DNA of 39,808 nt. It comes from Cryobacterium sp. (lineage in GTDB: Bacteria > Actinomycetota > Actinomycetes > Actinomycetales > Microbacteriaceae). Positions 1 to 11,011 of this stretch are shown piece after piece; the first letter of the stretch is position 1; each line of letters begins with the position of its first letter. A program made the position numbers and the translations under genes. The notes beneath the pieces were generated by a model. That model searched no databases, had not been told where the DNA came from, and worked only from the letters and a program-made list of their open reading frames with translations. The stretch lies in the NCBI GenBank assembly GCA_025465015.1, contig JAODMM010000199.1:1-39808 (forward strand), in the 5' to 3' direction.

Positions 1-173
1 GTGCCGACCACCGAGGTCGCCCCGTCGCCGAAGCCTCCGCCGGCGACGAAATCAGTAGCGTGCCTGCTGGTGGAGGAGCAGCCTCCGGGGCAAAGCCCTC
101 CACCCTGCTCTGGCTGTGAATTCCCGGCGGCATGTCCTCAATTCGCGTCAAAATCAGGCGTTTTCTTTGTTTG

Positions 174-197
174 GTGGTGAGGAGTGGAGTAAAGTGG
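174..197 (+). promoter_or_regulatory. Putative MraZ-box operator: three GTGG repeats at exact 10-bp spacing upstream of mraZ
   Basis: gtggtgagga|gtggagtaaa|gtggagcaac; GTGG at 174, 184 and 194. MraZ is known to bind short direct repeats upstream of its own operon in other bacteria. Confidence 0.7.
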
Positions 198-234
198 AGC
201 AACACCTGACCAGGCCGGATGAGAAGGGGTGATG

Positions 235-666
235 ATGTTCCTCGGGACCTACGCCCCCAAGCTCGACGAGAAAGGGCGCATCATCCTGCCGGCGAAGTTC
301 AGGGATGAACTGGCGACGGGGGTGGTCATGACGCGGGGACAGGAACACTGCATCTACGTCTTCAGCACCCGAGAGTTCGAACAACTGCACGAGAAGATCC
401 GCCAGGCTCCCGTCACCAGTAAGCAAGCCCGCGACTCCCTGCGGGTCTTCCTCTCCGGAGCATCCGCAGAAGCGCCCGACAAGCAGAACAGGGTCACCAT
501 CCCGGCGAACCTTCGCGCGTACGCCGGCCTCGACCGGGACCTGACCGTCATCGGTGCGGGCAGTCGCGTGGAGATCTGGGACAGCGAGGCCTGGGACAAC
601 TACCTCAGCGAGCAGGAAGCATCGTTCGCAGCAACCACCGAGGAGGTGATTCCGGGACTCTTCTAG
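235..666 (+). CDS. mraZ: Transcriptional regulator MraZ
   Basis: ORF 229..666 begins GTG ATG ATG; SD-like GAGAAGGGG at 221-229 favours the ATG at 232 or 235. [26 protein letters not shown] and a second [13 protein letters not shown] repeat are typical of MraZ; first gene of dcw cluster. Confidence 0.95.
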   Translation: MFLGTYAPKLDEKGRIILPAKFRDELATGVVMTRGQEHCIYVFSTREFEQLHEKIRQAPVTSKQARDSLRVFLSGASAEAPDKQNRVTIPANLRAYAGLDRDLTVIGAGSRVEIWDSEAWDNYLSEQEASFAATTEEVIPGLF

Positions 667-765
667 TCCTTGGCGCCTGACTCCCAGCCGTTCACTTCCC
701 TGACACACTTCCCCGGTGCCAGGCAAGAATGGATGGGGATCAGGACTCACGGGCTCCCCGGCACT

Positions 766-1719
766 ATGGCAATGAACGATATCCACACCCCCGTACTGCT
801 CGAACGCGCGATCGAGCTTCTCGCTCCGGCTCTCGACAAACCCGGAGCGGTCCTGGTCGACGCGACACTGGGCATGGCCGGGCACGCCGAGGCTTTCCTC
901 GCGCGCTTCCCCGGGCTCACTCTCGTAGGCCTTGACAGGGACCTCGAGGCTCTTGCCATCGCGCAAGAACGACTTGCCCCGTTCTCCGACCGCATCCACC
1001 TCGTCCACACCGTCTACGACGGCATCGGCGACGCCCTCGACCGGCTGGGGATCCCCGAGGTTGCGGGCGTCCTATTTGACCTGGGCGTCTCCTCGCTGCA
1101 ACTTGACCGTGTGGAACGCGGCTTCTCCTACTCCAAAGACGCTCCCCTCGACATGCGGATGGACAACACGTCCGACCTCACCGCCGAGCAGATCCTCGCC
1201 GAGTACAGCGAGCACGAGCTCAAGCGCATCTTCCAGGAATACGGCGAGGAGAAGCTCGCTGCCCGTTATGCCCAGGCAATCGTGGCGGCCAGACAGACCA
1301 CTCCTTTCGTGCGCTCGGCGCAGCTTGTCGACGTGATCACTGCCGTCACGCCGGTCGTTGTCCAGCGTGCCGGGCACCCGGCGAAGAGAGTGTTCCAGGC
1401 GTTGCGCATCGAGGTGAACCAAGAACTCGCCGTCCTCGAGCGCGCGGTTCCGGCCGCGCTCGACGCTGTGGCCGTGGGGGGGCGCATCGTCGTGATGGCG
1501 TACCAGTCGCTTGAGGACAGGATCGTGAAAAGGCTGCTCGCGGCTGCGTCCAGTTCGTCGGCCCCTGCCGGGCTCCCGGTCGAACTTCCCGAACACAAGC
1601 CGCTGTTCAAGCTGTTGATCCGCGGTGCCGAGTTAGCCAGCGACGAGGAAAAGGCACGGAACCCGCGGGCGACACCCGTACGTCTCCGGGCTGCAGAAAG
1701 ATTGAGGAGGGCAGCATGA
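766..1719 (+). CDS. rsmH: 16S rRNA (cytosine(1402)-N(4))-methyltransferase RsmH (MraW)
   Basis: ORF 670..1719; likely start ATG 766 or 772 ([17 protein letters not shown]); [26 protein letters not shown] and [14 protein letters not shown] motifs. Confidence 0.95.
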   Translation: MAMNDIHTPVLLERAIELLAPALDKPGAVLVDATLGMAGHAEAFLARFPGLTLVGLDRDLEALAIAQERLAPFSDRIHLVHTVYDGIGDALDRLGIPEVAGVLFDLGVSSLQLDRVERGFSYSKDAPLDMRMDNTSDLTAEQILAEYSEHELKRIFQEYGEEKLAARYAQAIVAARQTTPFVRSAQLVDVITAVTPVVVQRAGHPAKRVFQALRIEVNQELAVLERAVPAALDAVAVGGRIVVMAYQSLEDRIVKRLLAAASSSSAPAGLPVELPEHKPLFKLLIRGAELASDEEKARNPRATPVRLRAAERLRRAA

Positions 1720-2348
1720 GCGACAACCTCGCCCGGGTCGCGGGATCGGATTTCGGTGGGTTGGATGCCGCGAGCCAGCACGACCGCGAGAGGCGACACA
1801 TCGAGATCGTCGCATCGCCAGGCCTGCGCCGCGCCCGACCACGCGTTTTCTATGCGTTGACCGCACTCGCGGGCATGGGGGCGATCGTTGTAGCCCAGCT
1901 GCTGCTGAGCGTCGGAATCTCCCAAGGAGCCTATGAGCTCTCGAGCCTGCAGGATGAGCGGGTAGAACTTGGTCGCACCGCGGACAGCGTGAGCCAAGAC
2001 GTCGTTCGGGTCTCCTCCCCGCAGAGTCTGGCCGCCAACGCGGAGGCCCTTGGGATGGTCAGTAATTCGAACCCCGTCTACCTGCGGCTCTCCGACGGCG
2101 CTGTCCTGGGGGCACCCGTGTCCGCGTCAGGACCTGCCGGTAAGACGGCCGCACTCGTGCCCAATGCGCTCCTGACGGGGATGCCGCTGGTCACCGAACT
2201 TCCCCCGCCGGCCGCAACCCCTGCCAGTACGCCGGGCACCGGCGTGGCCGGCGCTCAACCCGCGACGGCTTCGGTAGTTTCTCCGGTAGCGTCGGCGCCC
2301 GTCGCGGCACCCGTACACAGCGGATTGCCGTCACCGACGACGCGCTGA
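1716..2348 (+). CDS. FtsL-like septum formation protein (single TM, extracytoplasmic coiled region, Pro/Ala-rich tail)
   Basis: ATGA overlap with rsmH; one TM segment ([23 protein letters not shown]) followed by coiled stretch; position between rsmH and ftsI. Confidence 0.7.
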   Translation: MSDNLARVAGSDFGGLDAASQHDRERRHIEIVASPGLRRARPRVFYALTALAGMGAIVVAQLLLSVGISQGAYELSSLQDERVELGRTADSVSQDVVRVSSPQSLAANAEALGMVSNSNPVYLRLSDGAVLGAPVSASGPAGKTAALVPNALLTGMPLVTELPPPAATPASTPGTGVAGAQPATASVVSPVASAPVAAPVHSGLPSPTTR

Positions 2349-2382
2349 GCAAGGCGGCCGCAGCCGCAGTGAGGATGATCAG

Positions 2383-4161
2383 GTGGCGAGCACCAGAACA
2401 ACACACCGGCGCCGGGTCGTCGTCACCGTCATGGTCCTATTCGCGATCATCGCCGTGTTCGTCGTCAAACTGGTCGACATCCAGGTCGTCCGAGCCGAGA
2501 CTCTGAACGCCGACGCACTGGGGAACCGCTCCGTAGAAGACGAGATCTACGGGTCTCGCGGAGATATCCTGGCCTCCGACGGGACCGTCCTGGCTGGGAC
2601 TGTGATGCGTTACAACATCACGATGTCGCCCAAGCGGGCGGTGAAATTCACGCGCACAACCGATTCCGGCACCGAGAGTGTGAGTGTGGCTCAGGCCGCC
2701 GCCGAAATCGGCGGGCACACTGGCCAGACGCCCGAAGCCATCCTCGCCATCATCGCCTCCGCCCTGGCAGACAATCCTGACTCCGACTTCGCCTACGTGG
2801 CGAAGCAGGTCGACGTGGACGTGTTTCGCGCCGTTCAGGCGCTCGACATCCCCTGGATCTATTTCAAGAAGACTCCGAGCCGGGTCTATCCCAATGGCGC
2901 CGTAGCCGGGAACCTTGTCGGCTTCGTCTCCTCGGAGGGGGAGGCACAGGCGGGCCTCGAGCTTGACCAGGACGCTTGCGTGGCAAGCGCCAACGGCATG
3001 CGCACCTACGAGCGGGGTGGCGACGGCGTGCCGATCCCCGGTAGTTCCGTCACGATCAGCGAGGCCACCGACGGTGGCGACGTCATCACCACCATCGACC
3101 CCGATCTGCAATGGTTCGTACAGCAGGTCCTTGCCGAACAGGCTCAGGCCACGGGCGCGGCCTGGGGCACCGTGGTGGTGCAGGAGGCGAAGACCGGAAG
3201 GCTCCTCGCCGTCGCGGATTATCCCTCGGTCGACCCGAATAACGTCAACGGCACCGAGAACGCCGACGACCGTGGCTCCCGGGCGTTCACCGCCTCGTTC
3301 GAGCCAGGGTCGACGTTCAAGGCGCTCACCGCGGCCGCCGTCATTGACGCCGGGCTGGCCACACCGGGCAGCAAGATCGTTGCCCCTTTCCGCTACCTGC
3401 CCGAGAACGGAGCCAACATCAACGACAGTTCCGGGCACGGTGATGAGAACCTCACCCTCACCGGAGTTCTGATCGAATCGTCGAACACGGGAATGTCGAA
3501 GTTCGGTGAGATGCTCGACGACCGGCAGCGCTACGACTACATGACCAAGTTCGGCGTGGGCACGGCGACGGAGGCGGCCTTCCCGTCGGAAGACACCGGC
3601 ATCCTCCACCCATGGGAGGAATGGGACAACCAGACCCAGTACGCCACGATGTTCGGACAAGGCCTCACCACCACGGCGCTCCAGGTGGCCAGCATCTACC
3701 AGGCCATCGGCAACCAAGGCGTGCGGATGCCGGTGCAACTCGTCGCGGGATGCCGCCAGGCTGACGGGACTATTGTGAACCAGCCGTCTGCCGAGGGAAC
3801 CCAGGTCGTCAACGCGGACGCCGCACGGTCGACCGCGCAGATGCTCGAAATGGTCTACCAGCAGGGCTGGCTGGCCGATACGTGGAAGATTCCCGGCTAC
3901 CGCGTGGCCGCGAAGACGGGCACGGCACAGATGCCCGACGGCAACGGCGGTTACTCACGCGGCTATCTCGTGTCCGTGTCGGGGTTCGCTCCGGCGGACG
4001 ACGCGCAGTTCGTCGTTTCGGTGAGTCTCGCAGATCCTGTTAAAATGAATTCATCTGCCGCTTCGGCTCCGGTCTTCCAGAAGGTCATGAGCCAAGTGTT
4101 GAAGAAGTACCGGGCGGTCCCATCGGGTGCACCAGCGCCTGCCCTCCCTGCAACCTGGTAA
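2383..4161 (+). CDS. ftsI: Peptidoglycan D,D-transpeptidase FtsI (PBP3-type)
   Basis: N-terminal TM, PBP dimerisation region, transpeptidase motifs STFK, SSN and KTGTAQ; dcw position. Confidence 0.95.
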   Translation: MASTRTTHRRRVVVTVMVLFAIIAVFVVKLVDIQVVRAETLNADALGNRSVEDEIYGSRGDILASDGTVLAGTVMRYNITMSPKRAVKFTRTTDSGTESVSVAQAAAEIGGHTGQTPEAILAIIASALADNPDSDFAYVAKQVDVDVFRAVQALDIPWIYFKKTPSRVYPNGAVAGNLVGFVSSEGEAQAGLELDQDACVASANGMRTYERGGDGVPIPGSSVTISEATDGGDVITTIDPDLQWFVQQVLAEQAQATGAAWGTVVVQEAKTGRLLAVADYPSVDPNNVNGTENADDRGSRAFTASFEPGSTFKALTAAAVIDAGLATPGSKIVAPFRYLPENGANINDSSGHGDENLTLTGVLIESSNTGMSKFGEMLDDRQRYDYMTKFGVGTATEAAFPSEDTGILHPWEEWDNQTQYATMFGQGLTTTALQVASIYQAIGNQGVRMPVQLVAGCRQADGTIVNQPSAEGTQVVNADAARSTAQMLEMVYQQGWLADTWKIPGYRVAAKTGTAQMPDGNGGYSRGYLVSVSGFAPADDAQFVVSVSLADPVKMNSSAASAPVFQKVMSQVLKKYRAVPSGAPAPALPATW

Positions 4162-4173
4162 GAAAGCGAGCCC

Positions 4174-5721
4174 GTGACCGATTTGGTGCCTTCGGCTCTT
4201 CGTCCCCAGCATCCGGTCCCGCGGTCGTTGTCGGGGCTTGTCGACGAATTCGACATCGACGTACGAGGGGAGATCGACGGCATCGAAGTCACCGGCGTGA
4301 GCCTCAGCTCCCGAAACGTGCAGCCCGGTGATCTCTACGTCGGCGTGCCCGGGCGCAACAGCCACGGCGCGGCCTTCGCCGACGCCGCTGCAGCCGCGGG
4401 CGCCGTCGCTGTGCTCACCGACGTGGAGGGCGCAAAGCTGGCGCAGGCTCGCGGACTGCCAGTGCTGGTCACGCCTGACGCGCGCGCGGCCCTAGGCGCT
4501 GTCGCCGCGTGGATCTACCGCACCGACGAAAATCCCGCCACGCTCTTCGCCGTGACCGGGACGAACGGCAAGACCAGCGTCGTGTACATCCTCTACGCAA
4601 TCCTCACGCAGCTCGGCGTGGTGTCCGGCCTCACCTCCACGGCGGAGCGCCGCATCGGAGACGTCGCGGTGACCAGTTCCCTCACCACCCCCGAGGCCAG
4701 TGAACTTCACGCCCTGCTCGCCCGAATGCGGGAAGCCGAGGTTCGTGCCGTCGGCATCGAGGTGTCGGCGCAGGCGCTCACACGCCATCGGGTCGACGGC
4801 TTGGTCTTCGACATCGCCGGTTTCACCAACCAGAGCCACGATCATCTCGACGACTACGCATCGATGGAGGAGTACTTCCACGCCAAGCTCGAGCTGTTCC
4901 AGCCCGACCGGTCGCGGCGGGGAGTGGTTACCGTCGACTCGGACTGGGGCCGTCGCATCGTCGACGAGTGCCGCATCCCGGTCACGACGCTGACCACTCA
5001 TCCCGACATCGAGGCCGCCTGGCGAATGAGCGTGGTGGATGAGACGGCGCTGTACACCGAGTTCGTGCTTGAGGGTCCGGACAACCGGACATTGCAGACG
5101 CGGGTTCCGCTTCTGGGCTGGTACATGGCCGCGAACGCTGCCCTCGCCATCGTCATGCTGGTCGAATCGGGATACGACCTGGATGCCATCGCACACTCAC
5201 TCGACCGTGACGGCGGCATCCGCGCCTACATCCCCGGCCGCGCGGAGCGGATCTCGGGTGAGCGCGGCCCACTGGTGTACATCGACTACGGTCACAGTCC
5301 GGACGCGTTCCTCAATACCCTCGGTGCCCTGCGGAAATTCACCGATGGTCGCATCTTCATGGTTTTCGGCGCCGATGGCGACCGCGACACGACTAAGCGT
5401 GCAGACATGGGCGCCATTGCCGCTCGGGGTGCCGATGTCCTCGTGGTCACCGACTTCCACCCCCGGTTCGAAGACCCCGCAGCCATCCGGGCAACGCTGC
5501 TGGCTGCGGCCCGTGACGCTGTTCCCGACGGTGAGTTCTATGAGGTTCCTGACCCGCGCGCCGCGTTCCGTCAGGCGCTGTCGCTGGCTGAGGAGGGTGA
5601 CGTGATCCTCTATGCAGGGCCCGGACATGAGGATTACCACGAGGTAGCCGGAGTGAAGGTGCCGTATTCGGCTCTTGAGGATTCCCGGCAGGCCCTCCGC
5701 GAAGCGGGGTGGCTGTCATGA
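4174..5721 (+). CDS. murE: UDP-N-acetylmuramoyl-tripeptide synthetase MurE
   Basis: Mur ligase ATP-binding motif [10 protein letters not shown]; dcw position; GTG start. Confidence 0.93.
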   Translation: MTDLVPSALRPQHPVPRSLSGLVDEFDIDVRGEIDGIEVTGVSLSSRNVQPGDLYVGVPGRNSHGAAFADAAAAAGAVAVLTDVEGAKLAQARGLPVLVTPDARAALGAVAAWIYRTDENPATLFAVTGTNGKTSVVYILYAILTQLGVVSGLTSTAERRIGDVAVTSSLTTPEASELHALLARMREAEVRAVGIEVSAQALTRHRVDGLVFDIAGFTNQSHDHLDDYASMEEYFHAKLELFQPDRSRRGVVTVDSDWGRRIVDECRIPVTTLTTHPDIEAAWRMSVVDETALYTEFVLEGPDNRTLQTRVPLLGWYMAANAALAIVMLVESGYDLDAIAHSLDRDGGIRAYIPGRAERISGERGPLVYIDYGHSPDAFLNTLGALRKFTDGRIFMVFGADGDRDTTKRADMGAIAARGADVLVVTDFHPRFEDPAAIRATLLAAARDAVPDGEFYEVPDPRAAFRQALSLAEEGDVILYAGPGHEDYHEVAGVKVPYSALEDSRQALREAGWLS

Positions 5722-7130
5722 TCGCCTTAACCCTTTCTGAGATTTCCGCGGCGACCGGGGGAGTGCTGGAGCTGTCCGGGTCAGGGCTCACGCCGGATTC
5801 AGTGGTGAACGGGTCGGTGCACACCGACTCCCGCGAGGTCGGCCCGGGTGCCATCTTCGTGGCCAAGCCCGGCGAGTCGACCGACGGGCACCTGTTCGCC
5901 CCAGCGGCAGCCGGGCAGGGTGCATCCCTGCTGATCGTGGAGCACCGGCTCGATCTCCCGGTCGCCCAGATCGTCGTAGCCAATGCCGTCGTGGCGCTCG
6001 GCGACCTCGCCACGTTCGTGGTGGCGAGAGTCAGGGCGCTGGGCCGGATGAGAATCGTCGGCGTGACCGGCTCCAATGGCAAGACGACGACCAAGAACCT
6101 GCTGCGGTCAGTGCTTGAGTCTGTCGGGCCGACTGTGGCCTCCCGAGCCTCATTCAACAATGAAGTGGGAGCACCCCTGACCATGCTCGAGGTCACCGAA
6201 GACACCCGGTTCCTCGTCGCGGAGATGGGCGCAAGCGCTGTGGGCGAGATTGCGCGGCTCGTGCGCATGGCGCGGCCGGACGTCGGCATCGTGCTTAAGG
6301 TGGGCCTCGCTCACGCCGGCGAGTTCGGCGGAATCGAGGCGACGCTGCGCGCTAAGACCGAAATGGTGACAGACCTCCTGCCCACGGATGTCGCCGTGCT
6401 GAACGCCGACGACCCACGGGTGGCCGGGATGGCCGAGCAGACCCAGGCCAGCATCGTCTGGTTCGGGCTCAGCGGGACGACCGGTGTGCGAGCAACGGAC
6501 GTCTCCGCAGGCGCCGACGGTACACGATTCATCCTTCACCTTTCCGGCGGCGAGAGCCGGTCTGTCGCCTTCCGGGTGCTCGGTGAGCACCACGTCATGA
6601 ACGCCCTCGCAGCAGCAGCAGCAGCAGAGGTGCTGGGGGTGGACATCGACACCATCGTCACCGCGCTCGAATCCGTGCAGCGGGCAGAACGCTGGCGGAT
6701 GGAGATCATGGGCGGCCGGGACGGAATCACCGTCATCAATGACGCCTACAACGCCAGCCCGGACTCCATGACAGCGGCACTTCGAACCCTCGCTCAGATC
6801 AAGGCTCCCGGCTCCCGCACGATCGCGGTGCTGGGAGAGATGAGTGAACTCGGTGAGCTCTCCGGCGAGGAGCACGACCGCATAGGGCTCCTCGCGGTGC
6901 GACTGAACATCTCCCAACTCGTCGTCGTCGGCCCGGCCGCTCGTCGGATGCACATCAGCACGATCAACGAGGGATCGTGGGACGGGGAATCGCTGTACGT
7001 GGACACTTCTGACGAGGCATTCGAGCTGTTGAAGTCCCGGGTGTTACCGGGCGACACGGTCCTCGTGAAGTCGTCGAACTCCGCCGGCTTGCGCTTCCTC
7101 GGCGACAGACTGGGAGAATTGTTCTCGTGA
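5718..7130 (+). CDS. murF: UDP-N-acetylmuramoyl-tripeptide--D-alanyl-D-alanine ligase MurF
   Basis: ATGA overlap with murE (ORF track start 5709); [15 protein letters not shown] and [13 protein letters not shown] motifs. Confidence 0.94.
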   Translation: MIALTLSEISAATGGVLELSGSGLTPDSVVNGSVHTDSREVGPGAIFVAKPGESTDGHLFAPAAAGQGASLLIVEHRLDLPVAQIVVANAVVALGDLATFVVARVRALGRMRIVGVTGSNGKTTTKNLLRSVLESVGPTVASRASFNNEVGAPLTMLEVTEDTRFLVAEMGASAVGEIARLVRMARPDVGIVLKVGLAHAGEFGGIEATLRAKTEMVTDLLPTDVAVLNADDPRVAGMAEQTQASIVWFGLSGTTGVRATDVSAGADGTRFILHLSGGESRSVAFRVLGEHHVMNALAAAAAAEVLGVDIDTIVTALESVQRAERWRMEIMGGRDGITVINDAYNASPDSMTAALRTLAQIKAPGSRTIAVLGEMSELGELSGEEHDRIGLLAVRLNISQLVVVGPAARRMHISTINEGSWDGESLYVDTSDEAFELLKSRVLPGDTVLVKSSNSAGLRFLGDRLGELFS

Positions 7131-8218
7131 GAGCCCTGCTGATTTCCGGTGCGATGTCGCTCGCCTTCACCCTGTTCCTGACCCCGGTCTTCATCCGTCT
7201 GTTCAAGAGGCTCGGATGGGGACAGTTCATCCGCGACGACGGACCGAAGAGTCACCACGCCAAACGCGGCACCGCCACCATGGGCGGGATCATCATTATC
7301 CTGGGCGTCTTGATCAGTTATTTCACGGCCATGATGATCGAGCAGGAACCGATACCGGCCTCGCCGTTGCTGGTTCTCTTCATGATGGTCGGCCTCGGCC
7401 TCGTCGGTTTCATCGACGATTTCCTCAAGACCCGCAACCAGCGCAGCCTCGGGCTCGGCGGTTGGGCGAAAGTGACCGGCCAGGTCATCGTCGCGGGAGT
7501 GTTCGGGTATCTCTCCCTCCAGTTCCCCGACCGGAACGGGCTGACACCGGCCTCCACCCGCATTTCATTCGTGCGCGACCTGCCGCTGGACTTCATGAAG
7601 CTCGGCACCACCGTGGGGATCGTGCTGTTCATTATCTGGATCTGCGCAATCGTCACGGCCACCTCCAACGGTGTCAACGTCGCCGATGGGCTGGACGGAC
7701 TCGCCACCGGAGCCTCGATCCTGGCGATCGGGTCCTTCGTCGTGATCGGTTTCTGGCAGTCGAACCAGGCGAGGTTCGGGGGGGCGGATGCCAGCGATCT
7801 CTACAAGTCGTACGAGGTGCGTGATCCCCTTGATCTCGCCGTCGTAGCGGCCGCGATCTCCGGCGCACTGATCGGTTTCCTCTGGTGGAACACCAGCCCG
7901 GCGAAGATCTTCCTCGGCGACACCGGATCCCTGGGGATCGGTGGTGCCCTCGCCGCACTTGCGATCCTCAGCCGCACTGAGCTGCTGTTGGTGCTGATCG
8001 GCGGGCTGTTCGTGATCGAAGCCGGATCGGTTATCGTGCAGCGGGCGTACTTCAAGATCACCCGGGGCAAACGCATCTTCCTGATGAGTCCCATCCACCA
8101 TCATTTCGAGCTCAAAGGCTGGGCCGAGGTGACCGTGGTGGTGCGATTCTGGATCATCGGCGGCCTGCTCGTCGCCGCCGGGGTCGGGGCGTTCTACCTC
8201 GAATGGCTCTCGCGCTGA
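7127..8218 (+). CDS. mraY: Phospho-N-acetylmuramoyl-pentapeptide-transferase MraY
   Basis: GTGA overlap with murF; polytopic; [39 protein letters not shown]. Confidence 0.96.
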   Translation: MRALLISGAMSLAFTLFLTPVFIRLFKRLGWGQFIRDDGPKSHHAKRGTATMGGIIIILGVLISYFTAMMIEQEPIPASPLLVLFMMVGLGLVGFIDDFLKTRNQRSLGLGGWAKVTGQVIVAGVFGYLSLQFPDRNGLTPASTRISFVRDLPLDFMKLGTTVGIVLFIIWICAIVTATSNGVNVADGLDGLATGASILAIGSFVVIGFWQSNQARFGGADASDLYKSYEVRDPLDLAVVAAAISGALIGFLWWNTSPAKIFLGDTGSLGIGGALAALAILSRTELLLVLIGGLFVIEAGSVIVQRAYFKITRGKRIFLMSPIHHHFELKGWAEVTVVVRFWIIGGLLVAAGVGAFYLEWLSR

Positions 8219-9747
8219 TGTCCGGTGAAGCTGCCGCCCGGCTCGATTTGTTGACTAGCTGGCACTCGGACTGGACGGGTCTCCGCGTTGCGGTACTCGG
8301 CCTCGGGGTTACAGGGTTCGCCGCCGCCGACACGCTCGCCGAACTCGGTGCCGACGTGCTGGTCGTCGCCGGGACAGCGCCTGACGAACGGGCCCGGTTG
8401 CTGGAAGTCATCGGTGCGCGGCTCGTCCAGTCCGAGCTCACCGGACCGCCGGACGAGCTAGTCGCCCACGATCCTGACCTGGTGATCGTGTCGCCGGGCT
8501 TCCACCCCGACCACCCCTTGCTCACCTGGGCCAGCGGGCGGCGCATCCCGGTGTGGGGCGACATCGAGCTCGCCTGGCGTCTCCGCGACAAGGTCGGCGC
8601 ACCGGCTGAGTGGATCCTCGTCACCGGAACCAACGGCAAGACGACGACCGTGCAACTTACTGCTGCCATGCTCGCCGCCGGCGGCATCCGAGTTGCACCC
8701 TGCGGCAATATCGGCATTCCCGTGCTGGACGCGATCCGCGACCCGCAGGGCTGGGACGTCCTGGTCGTCGAACTCTCCAGCTACCAACTTCACCACCTTC
8801 CCCGTACCGGGCCTGGCGCCCTGGTGCCCTGGTCGAGCGTGTGCCTCAACGTTGCTGACGATCACCTCGACTGGCACGGTTCCGCGGAGGCGTACCGGGA
8901 GGCGAAGGCGACGGTCTACGCGAACACCAAGGTGGCCTGCGTCTACAACAAGGCGGATGCCGTCACCGAGCGCATGGTGCAGGAGGCCGACGTGCAAGAG
9001 GGGGCCCGCGCGATCGGATTCGGGTTCGGTGTCCCCGGCCCGAGCGACTTCGGCATCGTCGAGGGGATCCTCTGTGACCGGGCGTTCCTCGAGGAGCGCT
9101 ACGACTCGGCGATCGAACTCACCACCGTGGAGGCGCTGGCCCTGGTCGGCCTTGCCGCCCCGCACGTCGTAGCCAATACCCTCGCGGCAAGCGCCCTGGC
9201 TCGGTCGTACGGTGTTGCGCCGGCAGACATCCGGTCGGCGCTTGAGCTGTTCCAGCTCGATTCCCATCGCATCGAAGTCGTCGCTGCCGCAGCCGGCATC
9301 CGCTGGGTGAACGACTCGAAAGCGACGAACCCGCATGCCGCGGATGCCTCCTTGAGGGCGTTCGACTCCGTCGTCTGGCTGGTTGGTGGCCTTCTCAAGG
9401 GCGTGGACATCGATGACCTGGTGAAGAGCCACGCAAGCCACCTTCGAGCGGCGGTCATCATCGGGGTCGACCGGGTCGCCCTGAGGAACGCATTCCGGCG
9501 ACACGCCCCCGAGCTGCAGGTGTTCGAGATCGATGCGGTTGAGACTGAAGAGGTAATGCGGAACGCGGTCAGACAGGCCGCCGGCGTTGCCGAGGCGGGC
9601 GACGTGGTTCTGCTTGCCCCGGCGGCAGCATCGATGGACCAGTTCGCCGACTACGCCGAGCGCGGCAGGCAATTCGCCGAAGCCGTTCGTGACTTTCTGG
9701 GAGGTGAGGCGGATGACGACCACTCCGCCTCGCATCCGGGCGCCTAA
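8203..9747 (+). CDS. murD: UDP-N-acetylmuramoylalanine--D-glutamate ligase MurD
   Basis: [33 protein letters not shown] motifs. Confidence 0.95.
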   Translation: MALALMSGEAAARLDLLTSWHSDWTGLRVAVLGLGVTGFAAADTLAELGADVLVVAGTAPDERARLLEVIGARLVQSELTGPPDELVAHDPDLVIVSPGFHPDHPLLTWASGRRIPVWGDIELAWRLRDKVGAPAEWILVTGTNGKTTTVQLTAAMLAAGGIRVAPCGNIGIPVLDAIRDPQGWDVLVVELSSYQLHHLPRTGPGALVPWSSVCLNVADDHLDWHGSAEAYREAKATVYANTKVACVYNKADAVTERMVQEADVQEGARAIGFGFGVPGPSDFGIVEGILCDRAFLEERYDSAIELTTVEALALVGLAAPHVVANTLAASALARSYGVAPADIRSALELFQLDSHRIEVVAAAAGIRWVNDSKATNPHAADASLRAFDSVVWLVGGLLKGVDIDDLVKSHASHLRAAVIIGVDRVALRNAFRRHAPELQVFEIDAVETEEVMRNAVRQAAGVAEAGDVVLLAPAAASMDQFADYAERGRQFAEAVRDFLGGEADDDHSASHPGA

Positions 9748-11011
9748 GCAGCACCCGGGCGACACGAAACCGGTGCCGCCCGGGCAGTCCCAAGCTCCGA
9801 GGCGGTCCGCCGCATCGGGTACGACCGCTCCGGGTTCTCCGGCGGTGTCGGCAGCGGCATCCGTACGTATTCATCTCGGCCGGCTGTTCCGGGCAGAGAC
9901 CGGCAACTACTTCCTGCTCCTTGGAACCACACTGTTCCTTGTGGTCTTCGGCCTAGTCATGGTGCTCTCATCGTCGGCCGTCGATTCTTATTTGGAGAAC
10001 GCCGGGTTTTTCGGCGGCATCCTCCGGCAGGGCGTATTCGCCCTCGTCGGCATCCCGCTCATGCTCGTCGTCAGCCGCTTACCGTTGGCATTCTGGAGAC
10101 GCGTCGCGTGGCCTGCGCTCATCACCTCCTGCCTCCTGCAATGCCTGGTCGTCTTCACGCCGCTCGGCGTCGAGGTCGCCGGCAACAGGAACTGGCTCTC
10201 GCTCGGTGGTTTCCAGTTGCAACCGTCGGAACTGATCAAAGTCGCCTTGGTGATTTGGTTGGGCATGATCCTCTCGCTCAAGCAGGACCGTCTCGATGAC
10301 TGGCGGCACATGCTGATCCCCGTCTTCGGGGTCGGCGGGGGAGCGGTCTTTCTGGTCCTGATCGGCGGTGACCTCGGAACGGTCATGATCATGGCCGGCA
10401 TCCTCTTCGGCGCCTTGTTCTTCGTCGGGGTCAGGTTGCGCATGCTCGGTATCCCCCTGCTCGCAGGCGCGGCAGTTGCCGCAGTTGTGGCGCTATCAAG
10501 CCCCAACCGGATGACCCGGATCCTGAGCTTCCTCGGAACCGGCTGCGACGAGCAAACCGGAGCGATCTCCGCTGCCTGCTGGCAGCCCCTCCACGGCACC
10601 TGGGCGCTGGCCAACGGCGGTGTCTTCGGCGTCGGGCTCGGCAACTCGACCGCGAAATGGTCCTGGCTTCCCGCAGCCGATAACGACTACATCTTCGCCA
10701 TCATCGGCGAAGAGCTGGGACTCGTCGGTGCAATCGTCGTGCTCGGCATGTTCATCCTGCTGGCGTTCGCGTTCATCCGCATCATGCGCTCAGCCCTCAA
10801 CGTTCACGCGAGGGTTACGACCGCTGCGGTCATGGTGTGGATCATCGGGCAGGCCCTGGTGAACATCGGTGTCGTTCTCGGTGTCTTCCCGGTGCTCGGT
10901 GTGCCGCTCCCGCTCATCTCGGCGGGGGGAACAGCGCTCATGACAACGCTCATCGCCATCGGGGTCGTGCTTTCGTTCACCCGCAACGTTCACGAGGTGG
11001 AGAAGAAGTGA
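9713..11011 (+). CDS. ftsW: Lipid II polymerase / SEDS protein FtsW
   Basis: ORF 9587..11011, likely start ATG 9713 overlapping murD 3' end; SEDS motifs GNRNWLSLGGFQLQPSELIKVA, DNDYIFAIIGEELGLVG. Confidence 0.95.
   Translation: MTTTPPRIRAPKQHPGDTKPVPPGQSQAPRRSAASGTTAPGSPAVSAAASVRIHLGRLFRAETGNYFLLLGTTLFLVVFGLVMVLSSSAVDSYLENAGFFGGILRQGVFALVGIPLMLVVSRLPLAFWRRVAWPALITSCLLQCLVVFTPLGVEVAGNRNWLSLGGFQLQPSELIKVALVIWLGMILSLKQDRLDDWRHMLIPVFGVGGGAVFLVLIGGDLGTVMIMAGILFGALFFVGVRLRMLGIPLLAGAAVAAVVALSSPNRMTRILSFLGTGCDEQTGAISAACWQPLHGTWALANGGVFGVGLGNSTAKWSWLPAADNDYIFAIIGEELGLVGAIVVLGMFILLAFAFIRIMRSALNVHARVTTAAVMVWIIGQALVNIGVVLGVFPVLGVPLPLISAGGTALMTTLIAIGVVLSFTRNVHEVEKK

Noticed and set aside
1-180. Open frame on + strand from base 1 to TGA at 178-180 (PTTEVAPSPKPPPATKSVACLL...)
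   Set aside because: Only about 59 codons, truncated by the window edge, no recognisable family; cannot tell a real upstream gene end from chance in GC-rich DNA.
2437-3738. 433-aa minus-strand ORF opposite ftsI
   Set aside because: Shadow ORF typical of GC-rich coding DNA; low-complexity His/Arg/Gly composition, no domain features, fully antisense to a confident gene.
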